From Njordibacter sp028825405 (GTDB lineage: Bacteria; Pseudomonadota; Gammaproteobacteria; Pseudomonadales; Balneatricaceae), in contig NZ_CP159829.1 of the NCBI RefSeq assembly GCF_047730065.1, positions 62,001 to 126,000 on the forward strand: DNA of 64,000 nt. Direction: 5' to 3'. Numbering within the stretch: position 1 is the stretch's first letter; the number at the start of each line of letters is the position of its first letter. Shown one piece after another: positions 9,123-18,197 of this stretch. The notes under the pieces were generated by a model. That model had not been told where the DNA came from and ran no database searches. It saw only the letters and a program-made list of their open reading frames with translations. Both the position numbers and the translations under genes were made by a program.

Positions 9123-10328
9123 TTATGCCTTGTTGGGAATGTTTGAAATGGCTAATATCAATTGGTTGGCCAATTGTTGTTTGGATAATAAGGGTAAATT
9201 CTCTACACCGCTAGCAGTGATTAAGCTCACTTGGTTATCGTCACTGTTAAAACCAATGTGGGTATTAGAAACGTCATTAGCAATGATCATCTGTACCCCT
9301 TTGCGCTCTAGTTTATTTTGTCCATGGCGAATTAATGCTTCGGTTTCAGCAGCAAAACCAACATGGATTGCATGGCTGTGTTGTTGCACCATCGTGGCTA
9401 ATATATCGGGGTTCTGTGTTAACTCTAAGGTCAGCCCATGATCTGCATCACGCTTTTTAAGTTTCTGTTCTGACGCCATGATAGGGCGATAGTCAGCCAC
9501 TGCAGCGGCAGCAATAAAGTAATCAGCCACTGCGCCCACATTTAGACTAGCTTCAAGCATGTCTTGGGCACTTTCTATGGCAATGAAGGTGACATCTTCA
9601 GGTGGTTGCAGATGGGTAGGGCCACTAATAAGAATGACCTTTGCACCCTGATCTCGGGCGCTACATGCTAACGCGTAACCCATTTTACCTGAGCTATGGT
9701 TACTGAGATAGCGCACTGGGTCAATGGCCTCTCGAGTAGGGCCTGCGGTAATCACCACTGTTTTGCCGCTTAACAGGCTTTGCTCAAACTGCTCATTAAT
9801 CGCGCTGACTAACGCATTAGGTTCGAGCATTCGACCCGCCCCGATATCGCCACAAGCTTGCTCTCCATCAGCGGGCCCATGGACTTGGAAACCTCTTGCC
9901 AGAAGAGTTTTTAGATTATCTTGGGTGGCTAGGTCATGCCACATAGCTTGGTTCATGGCTGGGGCCATTAGGATAGGGGCATGGGTTGCCAAACATAGAG
10001 TCGTCAGTAGGTCATCAGCCTGTCCTTGGGCTAAACGTGCCATAACGTTAGCACTGGCAGGGGCTATGAGCAACACATCTGCCCAACGCGCAAGTTGGAT
10101 GTGGCCCATGCCTGCTTCGGCTTGAGGGTTAAGCAAGTGCTGATGAACTGGGTTACCAGATAGCGCTTGCAGGGTCAGTGGGGTAATAAACTCAGTTGCC
10201 CCCGAGGTCATGACTACTTGCACTTGCGCCCCCGCCTTAATCAACAGGCGCACCAGTTCAGCACTTTTATAGGCTGCAATGCCACCCGTTATGGCAAGAA
10301 TAATATGTTTATTGTGGAGGCGGCTCAT
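9123..10328 (-). CDS. coaBC: Bifunctional phosphopantothenoylcysteine decarboxylase / phosphopantothenate-cysteine ligase
   Basis: Carries out two consecutive steps of coenzyme A synthesis. The N-terminal flavoprotein half (CoaC) has ITGGIAAYKSAELVRLL, a PAMNQAMW active-site loop and GEQACGDIGAGRM. The C-terminal half (CoaB) begins VVITAGPTREAIDPVRYLSN near residue 190. The ATG at 10328 (MSRLHNKHIILAITGG) was chosen over one 13 codons upstream because it gives the usual distance to the first strand, leaving 401 residues. It heads the coaBC-dut-algC-argB-slmA operon. Confidence 0.96.
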   Translation of the reverse strand: MSRLHNKHIILAITGGIAAYKSAELVRLLIKAGAQVQVVMTSGATEFITPLTLQALSGNPVHQHLLNPQAEAGMGHIQLARWADVLLIAPASANVMARLAQGQADDLLTTLCLATHAPILMAPAMNQAMWHDLATQDNLKTLLARGFQVHGPADGEQACGDIGAGRMLEPNALVSAINEQFEQSLLSGKTVVITAGPTREAIDPVRYLSNHSSGKMGYALACSARDQGAKVILISGPTHLQPPEDVTFIAIESAQDMLEASLNVGAVADYFIAAAAVADYRPIMASEQKLKKRDADHGLTLELTQNPDILATMVQQHSHAIHVGFAAETEALIRHGQNKLERKGVQMIIANDVSNTHIGFNSDDNQVSLITASGVENLPLLSKQQLANQLILAISNIPNKA

Positions 10329-10403
10329 AGGGCGGTATAACCGAGAGAAGTATCTAATATTAGCCAACTACTTTAGCATAAATCAGGCTTAGTGCTCATT
10401 AGC

Positions 10404-10817
10404 TTAATTGGGCTCTTTCGCAATGAAATCGTTCACAGCACGCAGAATATCCTTACGGCTCACCTGACCAATCAGTTTGCCATCTTCAACTACAGGGATG
10501 CGACGCCGACCCCGATGAATAAATTGTTCAGCTGCAGCAATAATATCAGTGTTGCCTGTAACAGTGTCGACCTTGGTCGTCATAAAGTCTCCAACGTTGC
10601 CTCCCACCACAGCCTTATGGTAAATTTTATCCAGAATGCCTCTTAGACAATCAACTTCTGACATCACTCCCACTAGCTGGCCAGCTTGATCAACCACGGG
10701 TGCACCAGACACTTGATGCTTAGAAAAGGTGTTAATGGCTTCGAAAAGTGGAGTATCAACACTAAAGGTGATCAGCTGACGAGTCATGTAGTCTGAGACT
10801 TTTACAGATTTAAGCAT
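10404..10817 (-). CDS. CBS-domain protein
   Basis: A stand-alone protein of 137 residues made of two CBS domains (about residues 8-62 and 77-131), a fold that usually binds adenine nucleotides and senses energy state. DYMTRQLITFSVDTPLFEA and DFMTTKVDTVTGNTDIIAAAEQF are the two domain starts, with VVDQAGQLVGVMSEVD and VVEDGKLIGQVSRKDIL as the matching ends. No catalytic domain is attached, so the regulated partner is unknown. It sits 75 bases upstream of coaBC on the same strand and is divergent from mutM. Confidence 0.88.
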   Translation of the reverse strand: MLKSVKVSDYMTRQLITFSVDTPLFEAINTFSKHQVSGAPVVDQAGQLVGVMSEVDCLRGILDKIYHKAVVGGNVGDFMTTKVDTVTGNTDIIAAAEQFIHRGRRRIPVVEDGKLIGQVSRKDILRAVNDFIAKEPN

Positions 10818-10995
10818 ACGGGTTCCCTAAAGAAAAAGCGTGACACTTTAATTTAACATCACTAATACAATAACGTTTTAATAGACACTGTCAACAAAAG
10901 AGCATAAAAATGCTGCTCTAGCCCATTGAAATGACGCATATTTCATGGCTTCATAGACATCCCTGATACGCCCATTAACTGTTTGAGAATTATTG

Positions 10996-11808
10996 ATGCC
11001 AGAGTTACCAGAAGTAGAAACCACGCGTGTGGGTATCAGCCCACATATTGAGGGTCAAACTTTACAACATTTAGTGGTCAGAGATGCTCGTTTGCGTTGG
11101 CCTGTGCCAAGTTATCTTGCGAGTAAAGTTGTGGGTAAGCATTTAAAACGCGTCATCAGAAGAGGCAAATACTTGCTTTTTGAATTTGATCATGGAGCTA
11201 TCATTGGTCATCTTGGTATGACCGGCAGCATGCGCATGGTGGCTCATGATGAACCTCCTGCATACCATGACCATGTAGATTTAGTCTTTTCAGGTCTAAC
11301 TCTTAGGTATCGTGACCCACGCCGCTTTGGTTGTATGTTATGGCAAGACAACCCAGTAATGGAGCATCCTCTGCTCTCTAGCTTAGGGCCAGAGCCCTTA
11401 TCTGATGCTTTTCATACCGCTCACTTAGTGAGTGTGTGTAAGGGGAAGAAACAAGCGATTAAGAGCTTGATCATGGACTCTAAGAAGGTCGTTGGGGTGG
11501 GCAATATCTACGCTAACGAAGCACTATTTATGGCTGGCATTCATCCTCACCGTCAAGCAGGTAGGATCTCTAAAGCACGTTTAAGTGACCTAGTGATAAG
11601 TTGCAAACAAGTGCTGTCGGCAGCTATAAAACAGGGTGGCACTACGTTAAGAGATTTTGTCGACAGCGAAGGGAAACCTGGATACTTTAAGCAACAGCTG
11701 CAAGTCTATGGTAGAACAGGACAGGGCTGTGTTAAATGTGACATACCTTTAACAGAAAGCCGCTTGGGACAGCGAAGTACAGTTTATTGTAAGCACTGCC
11801 AGCGTTAG
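10996..11808 (+). CDS. mutM: Formamidopyrimidine-DNA glycosylase (Fpg/MutM)
   Basis: Base-excision repair enzyme that removes 8-oxoguanine and cleaves the abasic site. After Met removal the protein begins PELPEVETTRVG, where Pro is the catalytic nucleophile and the next Glu is essential. HLGMTGSM, RRGKYLLFEF and the C-terminal zinc finger (CVKCDIPL ... TVYCKHCQR, CxxC-x16-CxxC) are all present. It is 270 residues, the family length. The ATG at 10996 is fixed by the need for Pro at position 2. Confidence 0.97.
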   Translation: MPELPEVETTRVGISPHIEGQTLQHLVVRDARLRWPVPSYLASKVVGKHLKRVIRRGKYLLFEFDHGAIIGHLGMTGSMRMVAHDEPPAYHDHVDLVFSGLTLRYRDPRRFGCMLWQDNPVMEHPLLSSLGPEPLSDAFHTAHLVSVCKGKKQAIKSLIMDSKKVVGVGNIYANEALFMAGIHPHRQAGRISKARLSDLVISCKQVLSAAIKQGGTTLRDFVDSEGKPGYFKQQLQVYGRTGQGCVKCDIPLTESRLGQRSTVYCKHCQR

Positions 11809-11841
11809 ATTAACCCTCGCTTAAGCAAGGGTTAATCTAAC
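11804..11841. terminator. Bidirectional terminator shared by mutM and the ferredoxin gene
   Basis: A 17-base inverted repeat with a single mismatch and a TTAA loop. The left arm contains the mutM stop codon and the right arm runs into the stop codon of the convergent ferredoxin gene. There is no T-run, but the stem is very stable. The arrangement suggests a shared 3'-end hairpin protecting or terminating both transcripts. Confidence 0.6.
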
Positions 11842-12089
11842 TAAGCCGCAGTGAGAATAATGTATTTGTCCATCAGTTGCTCTTGAGACTCAACATTATC
11901 AGGATCTTTAGGGATGCAATCTACTGGACAAACTTCCACACATTGAGGTTCATCGTAGTGACCTACGCACTCGGTACATTTGCTCATGTCGATTTCGTAG
12001 ATTTCTTCCCCTGGCGAAATCGCCTCATTGGGGCATTCCGGTTCACATACATCGCAGTTGATGCAGTCGTCGGTAATAATTAGAGACAT
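11841..12089 (-). CDS. YfhL-type 2[4Fe-4S] ferredoxin
   Basis: Small electron carrier with two [4Fe-4S] clusters, 82 residues. The first motif is CINCDVCEPECP (C-x2-C-x2-C-x3-CP) and the second is CTECVGHYDEPQCVEVCPVDC, with the inserted loop between its second and third cysteines that marks the YfhL/Fdx1 (Allochromatium-type) group. It lies 62 bases after coaD on the same strand, as in Pseudomonas. Redox partner unknown. Confidence 0.93.
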   Translation of the reverse strand: MSLIITDDCINCDVCEPECPNEAISPGEEIYEIDMSKCTECVGHYDEPQCVEVCPVDCIPKDPDNVESQEQLMDKYIILTAA

Positions 12090-12151
12090 GTTACTTTTCC
12101 TATTTATACGCCAACCGGTGTGATCATAACGATTGGCAGTGCTTAATTACT

Positions 12152-12631
12152 TTAGCTACTTAAATGACGCCTGAGTTCTTCCGCCACCAATGGGTGGACA
12201 AAGTGCGACACGTCACCCCCTAAGGAAGCGATTTCGCGTACTAAGGTTGATGAAATAAAAGAGTGTTTTTCTGCTGGGGTTAAAAACATACTTTCTACCT
12301 CAGGCGCTAACACACGATTCATTTTGGCTAACTGGAATTCATATTCAAAATCAGACACAGCTCTTAAGCCGCGCAAAATAATATTCGCCTTTTGCTCAGT
12401 CAACAATTCAGTTAATAAGCCAGAAAAGCCAATCACGGTTACATTCCCCAATGGTTGTGTCACCATACGCGTTAACTCCACGCGCTTTTCTAAATCCAGC
12501 ATCGGTCGTTTGCTGGGGCTTTCAGCAACTGCAACCACCACTTTTTCAAATAGCTTAGAGGCCCTTTCAATTAGGTCAACGTGTCCATATGTTACCGGAT
12601 CAAACGTTCCTGGATAAATTGCTTTGTTCAT
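12152..12631 (-). CDS. coaD: Phosphopantetheine adenylyltransferase
   Basis: Penultimate step of coenzyme A synthesis: adenylates 4'-phosphopantetheine. The protein is 159 residues, beginning AIYPGTFDPVTYGHVDLIERA (nucleotidyl-transferase TxGH motif), with RGLRAVSDFEYEFQLAKMN and the ISSTLVREIA motif. Both are typical of bacterial CoaD. It is cotranscribed with the YfhL ferredoxin. Confidence 0.97.
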   Translation of the reverse strand: MNKAIYPGTFDPVTYGHVDLIERASKLFEKVVVAVAESPSKRPMLDLEKRVELTRMVTQPLGNVTVIGFSGLLTELLTEQKANIILRGLRAVSDFEYEFQLAKMNRVLAPEVESMFLTPAEKHSFISSTLVREIASLGGDVSHFVHPLVAEELRRHLSS

Positions 12632-12758
12632 GCAAATACCGCCTTCCTTTAATGTGGCCTGTCAGTATCAGCCTAAAAACAGCGGAATAGTAATGCAATT
12701 ATATAAACGATACAACAAAAAATAAAGAGCTATAAAAAACTAATTTATTATAACTATA

Positions 12759-13757
12759 TTACATAAGCAATCGATTTCTATTTTGCCACCATATTGTTGC
12801 CAATTGTGAGGCCTCGTTTTGCTCCTGCGCCTGACCTAAAAGCACCAAGCAACATGCTAACGTACTCAACACTGCGGCTTCGCCATAGGTCTCGTCACAT
12901 TCGCCTCTCCAAAGTAACCGCAAACGCTCTGGATCTAGTTGCTGCTCCTGAGTGTCTCGTTTACTGAGCTGCCGTTGCCAAATCTGACGGCTACTCATTT
13001 GCTCATCAACCCATTGCAGCTCACACTCACTATCGGGGCGTATTTCAGCTTCACCACCGTCGCCTCGAATGGTTAAACTCCGGGGGTGTTTTAGCAGCAT
13101 GGCTGTTTGTTGATGCAGGGGGCCATAGGTGGGGTGAAAGACGCCATCAATGGTATGTTTAGCTTCTAGTGGGTTGAGTAGGCGTGTCAAGGTATGTACG
13201 GGTGAACGCAGTCCAAACATGGCCCGTAAGCTAATAATATGGTCTAGCGGGGGGCTTAGATGCTGCAAACTCATAAAGCTAAAATTAGTGTTAGATAACT
13301 GGCTTTCAACTTGATCCCAATCATGGGCTGCAGGAAAACCGAGTTGTTGTAATACGTCTTCGCTGTATATGCGCCCTTGGGTGTGACCTCTAGCCCCATG
13401 CATAAACACTTTAATGCCTTGCCCTGCCAAAGTCAGTGCAGATAGTAAAAACCAAGGTAAATGACGTTTTTTGCCTGCGTAACTTGACCAGTCAATATCC
13501 ACCGCAATGCCAGGGATCTGTGCCGATGAATAGTTGTGAAAACTGCGTACAGCCGCCACAAAGCCTGCAAGCTCGGCTGGCGTTTCTTCTTTTACTCGCA
13601 GTAACATTAAAAAAGCACCGAGTTGCTCTGGCTCAACTTGCTGTTGCAAGATCATACTCATGGCATCAAAGGCTTCATCTTGACTTAGAGAGCGGCTGCC
13701 GAGCTTACCTTTTCCCAGGGCTCGCACATAAGGTGCAAAAGCGTGTTCAGTGGGCAT
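12759..13757 (-). CDS. YbiB/TrpD2-family protein (anthranilate phosphoribosyltransferase-like fold)
   Basis: A 332-residue homologue of E. coli YbiB. Visible: GKGKLGSRSLSQDEAFDAM, GAFLMLLRVKEETPAELAGFV, DIDWSSYAGKKRHLPW and KVFMHGARGHTQGR. TrpD2 proteins have the TrpD fold but bind nucleic acid rather than anthranilate; the canonical GTGGD phosphoribosyl motif is replaced by DWSSYAGKKR, so tryptophan synthesis is unlikely. The ATG at 13757 (MPTEHAFAPYVRALGKGKLG) was chosen to match the family start. It overlaps the upstream phosphatase gene by 11 bases, suggesting translational coupling at the end of the dapF-xerC operon. Confidence 0.85.
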   Translation of the reverse strand: MPTEHAFAPYVRALGKGKLGSRSLSQDEAFDAMSMILQQQVEPEQLGAFLMLLRVKEETPAELAGFVAAVRSFHNYSSAQIPGIAVDIDWSSYAGKKRHLPWFLLSALTLAGQGIKVFMHGARGHTQGRIYSEDVLQQLGFPAAHDWDQVESQLSNTNFSFMSLQHLSPPLDHIISLRAMFGLRSPVHTLTRLLNPLEAKHTIDGVFHPTYGPLHQQTAMLLKHPRSLTIRGDGGEAEIRPDSECELQWVDEQMSSRQIWQRQLSKRDTQEQQLDPERLRLLWRGECDETYGEAAVLSTLACCLVLLGQAQEQNEASQLATIWWQNRNRLLM

Positions 13758-14445
13758 GAATATCTGCCACGGCATCACTCAACTGATCAAGATGCTGGAT
13801 TTCAGCACATGGCCTAGTTTGCCCAGCAGGCCAAGGAATGTGCTGCGAATTCATCCAAATAGTGCGCATTCCAGCTGCTTGGGCACCGATGATGTCATGC
13901 TCAGGATGATCACCCACATGAATAAAGCTTTCAGCTCCAAGGCCTGTGTGTGCCAATGCCGTGGCAAAAAAATCTGGATGTGGCTTACTCACCCCGATTT
14001 GAGCAGAGTTGAAATAGAAATCAAATAAGTGATCGATACCCACTTGCGCTAAATCCGCGTTTCCATTGGTGAGCGCACCAATTTGATAGTTTTGCTTGAG
14101 GGCACTTAGTTGAGTGTGAGTGCCAGCAAATAGCTCCACATCATTACGGGCAGCAAAATATACGGCAAATGCCTGCTGCGCCAAACTCTCCACTGCAGCA
14201 TAACCACAGCGGGATAGACCGAGCTGAATCAGGGTAAGCCGGATCTGACTTAAATCATGGGTTAGGTGAGGATTGTTGACCATGACCTCGTCTCTCAACT
14301 GATCTATGCCATGGTTGTCATACGTTTGGTTAAACTTAGGTGTGTTTTCGTTCATCCACTCCAACATGCGCCGATTTGCGTTATCGATCACAGGGGCAAT
14401 AGCCCACAAGGTGTCGTCTAAATCAAAAGTGATCACTTTAATCAT
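13747..14445 (-). CDS. yigB: HAD-IA family phosphatase (YigB-like)
   Basis: Haloacid-dehalogenase-type phosphatase, 232 residues. It has the nucleophile motif ITFDLDDTLWAI (residues 5-16), motif II ALTNGN, motif III Lys in GVSKPHPDFF and motif IV IHVGDHPEHDIIGA. In E. coli the gene after xerC is yigB, an FMN/sugar phosphatase, and the position here is the same. It overlaps the end of xerC by eight bases. Substrate is inferred from the family only. Confidence 0.88.
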   Translation of the reverse strand: MIKVITFDLDDTLWAIAPVIDNANRRMLEWMNENTPKFNQTYDNHGIDQLRDEVMVNNPHLTHDLSQIRLTLIQLGLSRCGYAAVESLAQQAFAVYFAARNDVELFAGTHTQLSALKQNYQIGALTNGNADLAQVGIDHLFDFYFNSAQIGVSKPHPDFFATALAHTGLGAESFIHVGDHPEHDIIGAQAAGMRTIWMNSQHIPWPAGQTRPCAEIQHLDQLSDAVADIHAH

Positions 14446-15376
14446 GCTTAGGTTTCTCTTTTAGTTGAGACTTGGCTTGGGCACGGGGATGGGCTTTATC
14501 GTATACTTTGGCCAAGTGCTGATAGTCTAAATGGGTGTACATTTGGGTTGTGCTAATGTTGCTGTGGCCCAATAATTCTTGCACAGCTCTCAAATCTCCG
14601 CTGGACTGGAGTAAGTGGCTGGCAAAGGAATGGCGTAGCATGTGCGGATGCATATGTTGGCCATGCAAGGCCGCCATCTTAGCCATGCGCATTTGAATGC
14701 CTCGGACTCCCATGCGCCGACCACGATGGTTAATGAATAAAGCATTGGCATCAAAGCATTTTAATTGTGGACGCTGTTGCAGCCACGTCTTCACGGCTGC
14801 AATAGCATAATGTCCAATAGGTAATTGGCGAGATTTATTGCCCTTACCAGTAACGACCAAGCTGGCATCAGTCATATCAATATCAAAAATATTTAGACTC
14901 GCCAATTCTGCCAGCCGCAAACCACAAGAATAGGTGAGCTCAACCATGGCTTTATCCCGCAGGGCCATAGGATCATCTGATGCAATGGGGGCGTTGAGCA
15001 TTTGACTCATTTGGTCTGGGTCTATGCTATTGGGTAATTTGTGCGGCGACTTAGGGGCTTGAATGCCCTCGACAGGGTTAAGTTTAACCATGCGCTGCTG
15101 TAACAAATAGGTAAAAAAACTGCGCCAACTAGATAAAATACGCTGAATACTTTTCGGTGCTAGGCCGGTCTTTCTGGCCCCAATCATGGCTGCCCGTATG
15201 GTGTCAGCTTGGGCCTCTGCCCAATGGCTGTGCCCATGATCATCGAGGGTTTGTACAAGGCGCTGAATATCCCGTCGGTAAGCATCAATAGTATGCTTTG
15301 AATAGCGCTTATTATAGGCAAGGTAATCTAAGTACTGTTGCACAATTTGACTAAGCGAAACGTCAGGATGTGCCAT
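14438..15376 (-). CDS. xerC: Tyrosine recombinase XerC
   Basis: With XerD it resolves chromosome dimers at dif. The N-terminal core-binding domain (SLSQIVQQYLDYLAYNKRYSK) is followed by the catalytic domain. The active residues are the Arg in LRLAELASLNI, the Lys in GKGNKSRQLP, HMLRHSFASHL, and the nucleophile Tyr in GHSNISTTQMYTHLD. The ATG at 15376 gives 312 residues and leaves the preceding DUF484 gene intact; an earlier ATG would overlap it by 41 bases. The dapF-DUF484-xerC-yigB order identifies it as XerC rather than XerD. Confidence 0.95.
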   Translation of the reverse strand: MAHPDVSLSQIVQQYLDYLAYNKRYSKHTIDAYRRDIQRLVQTLDDHGHSHWAEAQADTIRAAMIGARKTGLAPKSIQRILSSWRSFFTYLLQQRMVKLNPVEGIQAPKSPHKLPNSIDPDQMSQMLNAPIASDDPMALRDKAMVELTYSCGLRLAELASLNIFDIDMTDASLVVTGKGNKSRQLPIGHYAIAAVKTWLQQRPQLKCFDANALFINHRGRRMGVRGIQMRMAKMAALHGQHMHPHMLRHSFASHLLQSSGDLRAVQELLGHSNISTTQMYTHLDYQHLAKVYDKAHPRAQAKSQLKEKPKHD

Positions 15377-15383
15377 GTTAGGG

Positions 15384-16091
15384 CTACATCCGTCCCAGGC
15401 AGCGGCTGGTAACGGCAGCGACATGGTTGAGAAATAAAGTGTCTAGTTGATCGCTGTAATGATCCGCAGAATTACTTGCAATAATGAGGACTCCTAAAGC
15501 CTTTTCGTGCCGATACAAAGGTACAATCGCACTCGACTTAAGTTTTTTGTAGCTTGGGAATAGTTGTTCCATAGCAGGGCCGCTAAAGGTCTGGCAATAA
15601 GCCCAATTCTTTGCTGCTAAGGCTTGAATATGAGCCCGATCAACTTTGTTATCTATGCTTTGAGTACTGCTCAAGTTGGCATGGTTGTCTTGGCTCTTGA
15701 GGTCAGAGAACAACACCAATTGCACAGCATCGGAGTGAAACTCTGCGGTGAAACTTTGTTTTAAAGCTTCTGTAATATCGTTCAAATGGGTCGCTGCAGA
15801 TAACTCGGTAACTAAGCGTTTGGTTTTTTCAAACTGCACATCATTGCGCCGCGCAGTACTTAAAACATCAGACATTCTGGTGGCGTAGTCTTGTATCTTC
15901 TGGCGCATAACCTGAGTTTGGCGTTCAATAAGCGACGTTGCTTGGCCACAATTGTGGGCTAACTCGATACTTGCCAAAAGCTCTGAACGTTGGTTAAAAA
16001 AATCAGGATTTTGCCTCAAGTAGTCGGCCACAGCAGACCCATCTATGGGCTTATCTTGATGGGTCACATTATTTTTATCGATATTACTCAT
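15384..16091 (-). CDS. DUF484 family protein (YigA-like)
   Basis: A 235-residue protein of the DUF484 family always found between dapF and xerC in this lineage. It begins with the family stretch VADYLRQNPDFFNQRSELL, followed by a helical region and a GAF-like C-terminal part (SSAIVPLYRHEKALGVLIIAS). Function is not established; a signal-sensing GAF fold is inferred. Its start overlaps the dapF stop by four bases, so translation is probably coupled. Confidence 0.9.
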   Translation of the reverse strand: MSNIDKNNVTHQDKPIDGSAVADYLRQNPDFFNQRSELLASIELAHNCGQATSLIERQTQVMRQKIQDYATRMSDVLSTARRNDVQFEKTKRLVTELSAATHLNDITEALKQSFTAEFHSDAVQLVLFSDLKSQDNHANLSSTQSIDNKVDRAHIQALAAKNWAYCQTFSGPAMEQLFPSYKKLKSSAIVPLYRHEKALGVLIIASNSADHYSDQLDTLFLNHVAAVTSRCLGRM

Positions 16092-16918
16092 AGTTTAATT
16101 TGGCCTTCGTAAACATGAGTTGCGGGTCCATCCATGAACAGGTGGTGGCCTGGCCCTTGCCATTGTATGGCCAGATTTCCACCGGTGAGTTGAGTGGTCA
16201 CGTTAGTATCCAACAAGCCTTGTTGCTGGCCAACCACAACGGCTGCGCAGGCACCCGTTCCACACGCTTTGGTTTCGCCTACGCCACGCTCGAATACTCT
16301 CAACTTAATGGTGTTGCGGTCAATGATTTGCATAAATCCAATATTGGCTTTGTTGGGAAACCGAGGATGTTGTTCTAATTTAGAGCCCAGTTCAAACACG
16401 GGCGCCGAAGCCACATCATCAACCACCAAAACAGCATGAGGGTTACCCATCGATACGACCCCTAAAGTGTAGTTGTGCCCATCTTGTTCGAGACTGTAGC
16501 TTGGTGCTTGAGTCGTCGCTTCAAAAGGCACCTGGTCTGGTTGTAACACAGGTTCTCCCATGTCCACTTCTACTGCATGATCATCACGCATTTTTAACAT
16601 GATTCTTCCATTGCTGGTTTGCACTGAAATGTCACGCTTTCCTGTTAAACGTTGATCATGTACAAATTTCGCAAAACAGCGTGCGCCATTTCCACAATGC
16701 TCTACCTCGGTGCCATTAGAATTAAAAATACGATAGCGAAAGTCCACATCGGGTGACTGTGGCGTTTCTACCAGTAACAATTGGTCAAACCCAACCCCTG
16801 TGTTGCGATTACCTAAATAGCGAATTTGCTCAGGTGATAGATGAACTCGCTGACTTATAAGGTCAACCACCATAAAGTCGTTACCGAGGCCGTGCATTTT
16901 AGTAAAACGTAATAGCAT
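16088..16918 (-). CDS. dapF: Diaminopimelate epimerase
   Basis: Converts LL-DAP to meso-DAP for lysine and peptidoglycan. The protein is 276 residues with both catalytic cysteines in their motifs, EHCGNGARCFAKF (near residue 75) and ETKACGTGACAAVV (near residue 219). It begins LRFTKMHGLGNDFMVVD. It is 13 bases downstream of lysA and overlaps the DUF484 gene. Confidence 0.97.
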   Translation of the reverse strand: MLLRFTKMHGLGNDFMVVDLISQRVHLSPEQIRYLGNRNTGVGFDQLLLVETPQSPDVDFRYRIFNSNGTEVEHCGNGARCFAKFVHDQRLTGKRDISVQTSNGRIMLKMRDDHAVEVDMGEPVLQPDQVPFEATTQAPSYSLEQDGHNYTLGVVSMGNPHAVLVVDDVASAPVFELGSKLEQHPRFPNKANIGFMQIIDRNTIKLRVFERGVGETKACGTGACAAVVVGQQQGLLDTNVTTQLTGGNLAIQWQGPGHHLFMDGPATHVYEGQIKL

Positions 16919-16931
16919 GCTAGCCGGTCCT

Positions 16932-18197
16932 TTAATCTTTTGGCAGTAGGCGTTCTCTAGCCCATTGCTGCGTTAATTCTTCACGTTCACCAATCAGATG
17001 AGAAGAGTTACCATCAACCATAACCTCAGCTGCACGGTTGCGGCTGTTGTAATTAGAAGCCATACCGAACCCGTATGCGCCAGAGCTACATACGGCCAGC
17101 AAGTCCCCAGCTTCAAGGGCAAGTTTGCGGTCTTTACCTAAAAAGTCACTGCTTTCGCAAATAGGGCCCACGATGTCAAAGTTTTGTGCTTGCGCATCTG
17201 AGTTTAAATCAGCCGGAATAATGTCTTGCCAAGCACTATACAGAGCGGGTCGAATGAGATCATTCATGGCGGCATCCACAATCGCAAAATACTTGTCTTG
17301 ATTGTTTTTAATGTATTCTACACGCGTCAGTAAAACTCCCGCATCAGCACAAATAGACCGGCCTGGTTCAAACACTAAGGCTAGTTTCCTTGCTCCTAAG
17401 TGGCCTCGTATATGGGCCATAACGTCTGCAATGGCAGGCGGTTCTTCGTCACCGTAACATACTCCTAAGCCACCACCTAAATCTAAATGCTCAATAATAA
17501 TACCTTGAGCTGCAATGGTATCAATCAAAACAAATAAGCGATCCATTGCGTCTAAATAAGGCTCTATAGACGTCAGCTGAGAGCCAATGTGGCAATCTAC
17601 ACCGATGACCTTAATGTTATCCATTGCCGCAGCTTGGGCATAAGCTGCCGGTGCTTGATCAATACCAATACCAAATTTATTTTCTTTTAACCCAGTCGAA
17701 ATGTAAGGGTGCGTTTTAGCATCTACATCAGGGTTAATACGCAGTGACACGGGCGCTATACACCCCAAACTGGCCGCCACACTTTGTAGTCGAACTAATT
17801 CGGCCTCTGATTCGACATTGAAGCAATGCACACCCACTTCTAAAGCACGTTGCATTTCATGGACCTGTTTGCCCACACCAGAGAACACGATACGCTTAGG
17901 GTCCCCGCCAGCGACGAGCACCCGTTCTAGTTCTCCGATAGACACAATGTCGAACCCAGCTCCCAGGCGCGCTAAAACGTTCAACACTGCTATATTACTG
18001 TTGGCCTTTACAGCATAACAAACCAAGTGCTCACAACCCTTAAGAGCCTCACTGTAGGCCACATAATTGCGCTCTAAGGTGTCTCTAGAGTAGACGTAAG
18101 TTGGTGTGCTGTATTGCTCAGCAATAAGATTTAGGTCAAGATCTTCAACGTGTAACCGGTTGTTACGGTATTCAAAGTTATCCATGTTAGAACTCAT
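16932..18197 (-). CDS. lysA: Diaminopimelate decarboxylase
   Basis: PLP-dependent last step of lysine synthesis. Visible are the PLP-lysine motif CYAVKANSNIAVL (near residue 62), HIGSQLTSIEPYLDAM, the GGGLGVCY glycine loop, the EPGRSI element and the substrate-side GPICESSDFLGKDR and GAYGFGMASNYNSR. It is 421 residues, as usual. Its ATG overlaps the stop of the small lipoprotein gene lptM (ATGA). The lysA-dapF pairing puts both meso-DAP consumer and maker in one transcript. Confidence 0.97.
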   Translation of the reverse strand: MSSNMDNFEYRNNRLHVEDLDLNLIAEQYSTPTYVYSRDTLERNYVAYSEALKGCEHLVCYAVKANSNIAVLNVLARLGAGFDIVSIGELERVLVAGGDPKRIVFSGVGKQVHEMQRALEVGVHCFNVESEAELVRLQSVAASLGCIAPVSLRINPDVDAKTHPYISTGLKENKFGIGIDQAPAAYAQAAAMDNIKVIGVDCHIGSQLTSIEPYLDAMDRLFVLIDTIAAQGIIIEHLDLGGGLGVCYGDEEPPAIADVMAHIRGHLGARKLALVFEPGRSICADAGVLLTRVEYIKNNQDKYFAIVDAAMNDLIRPALYSAWQDIIPADLNSDAQAQNFDIVGPICESSDFLGKDRKLALEAGDLLAVCSSGAYGFGMASNYNSRNRAAEVMVDGNSSHLIGEREELTQQWARERLLPKD

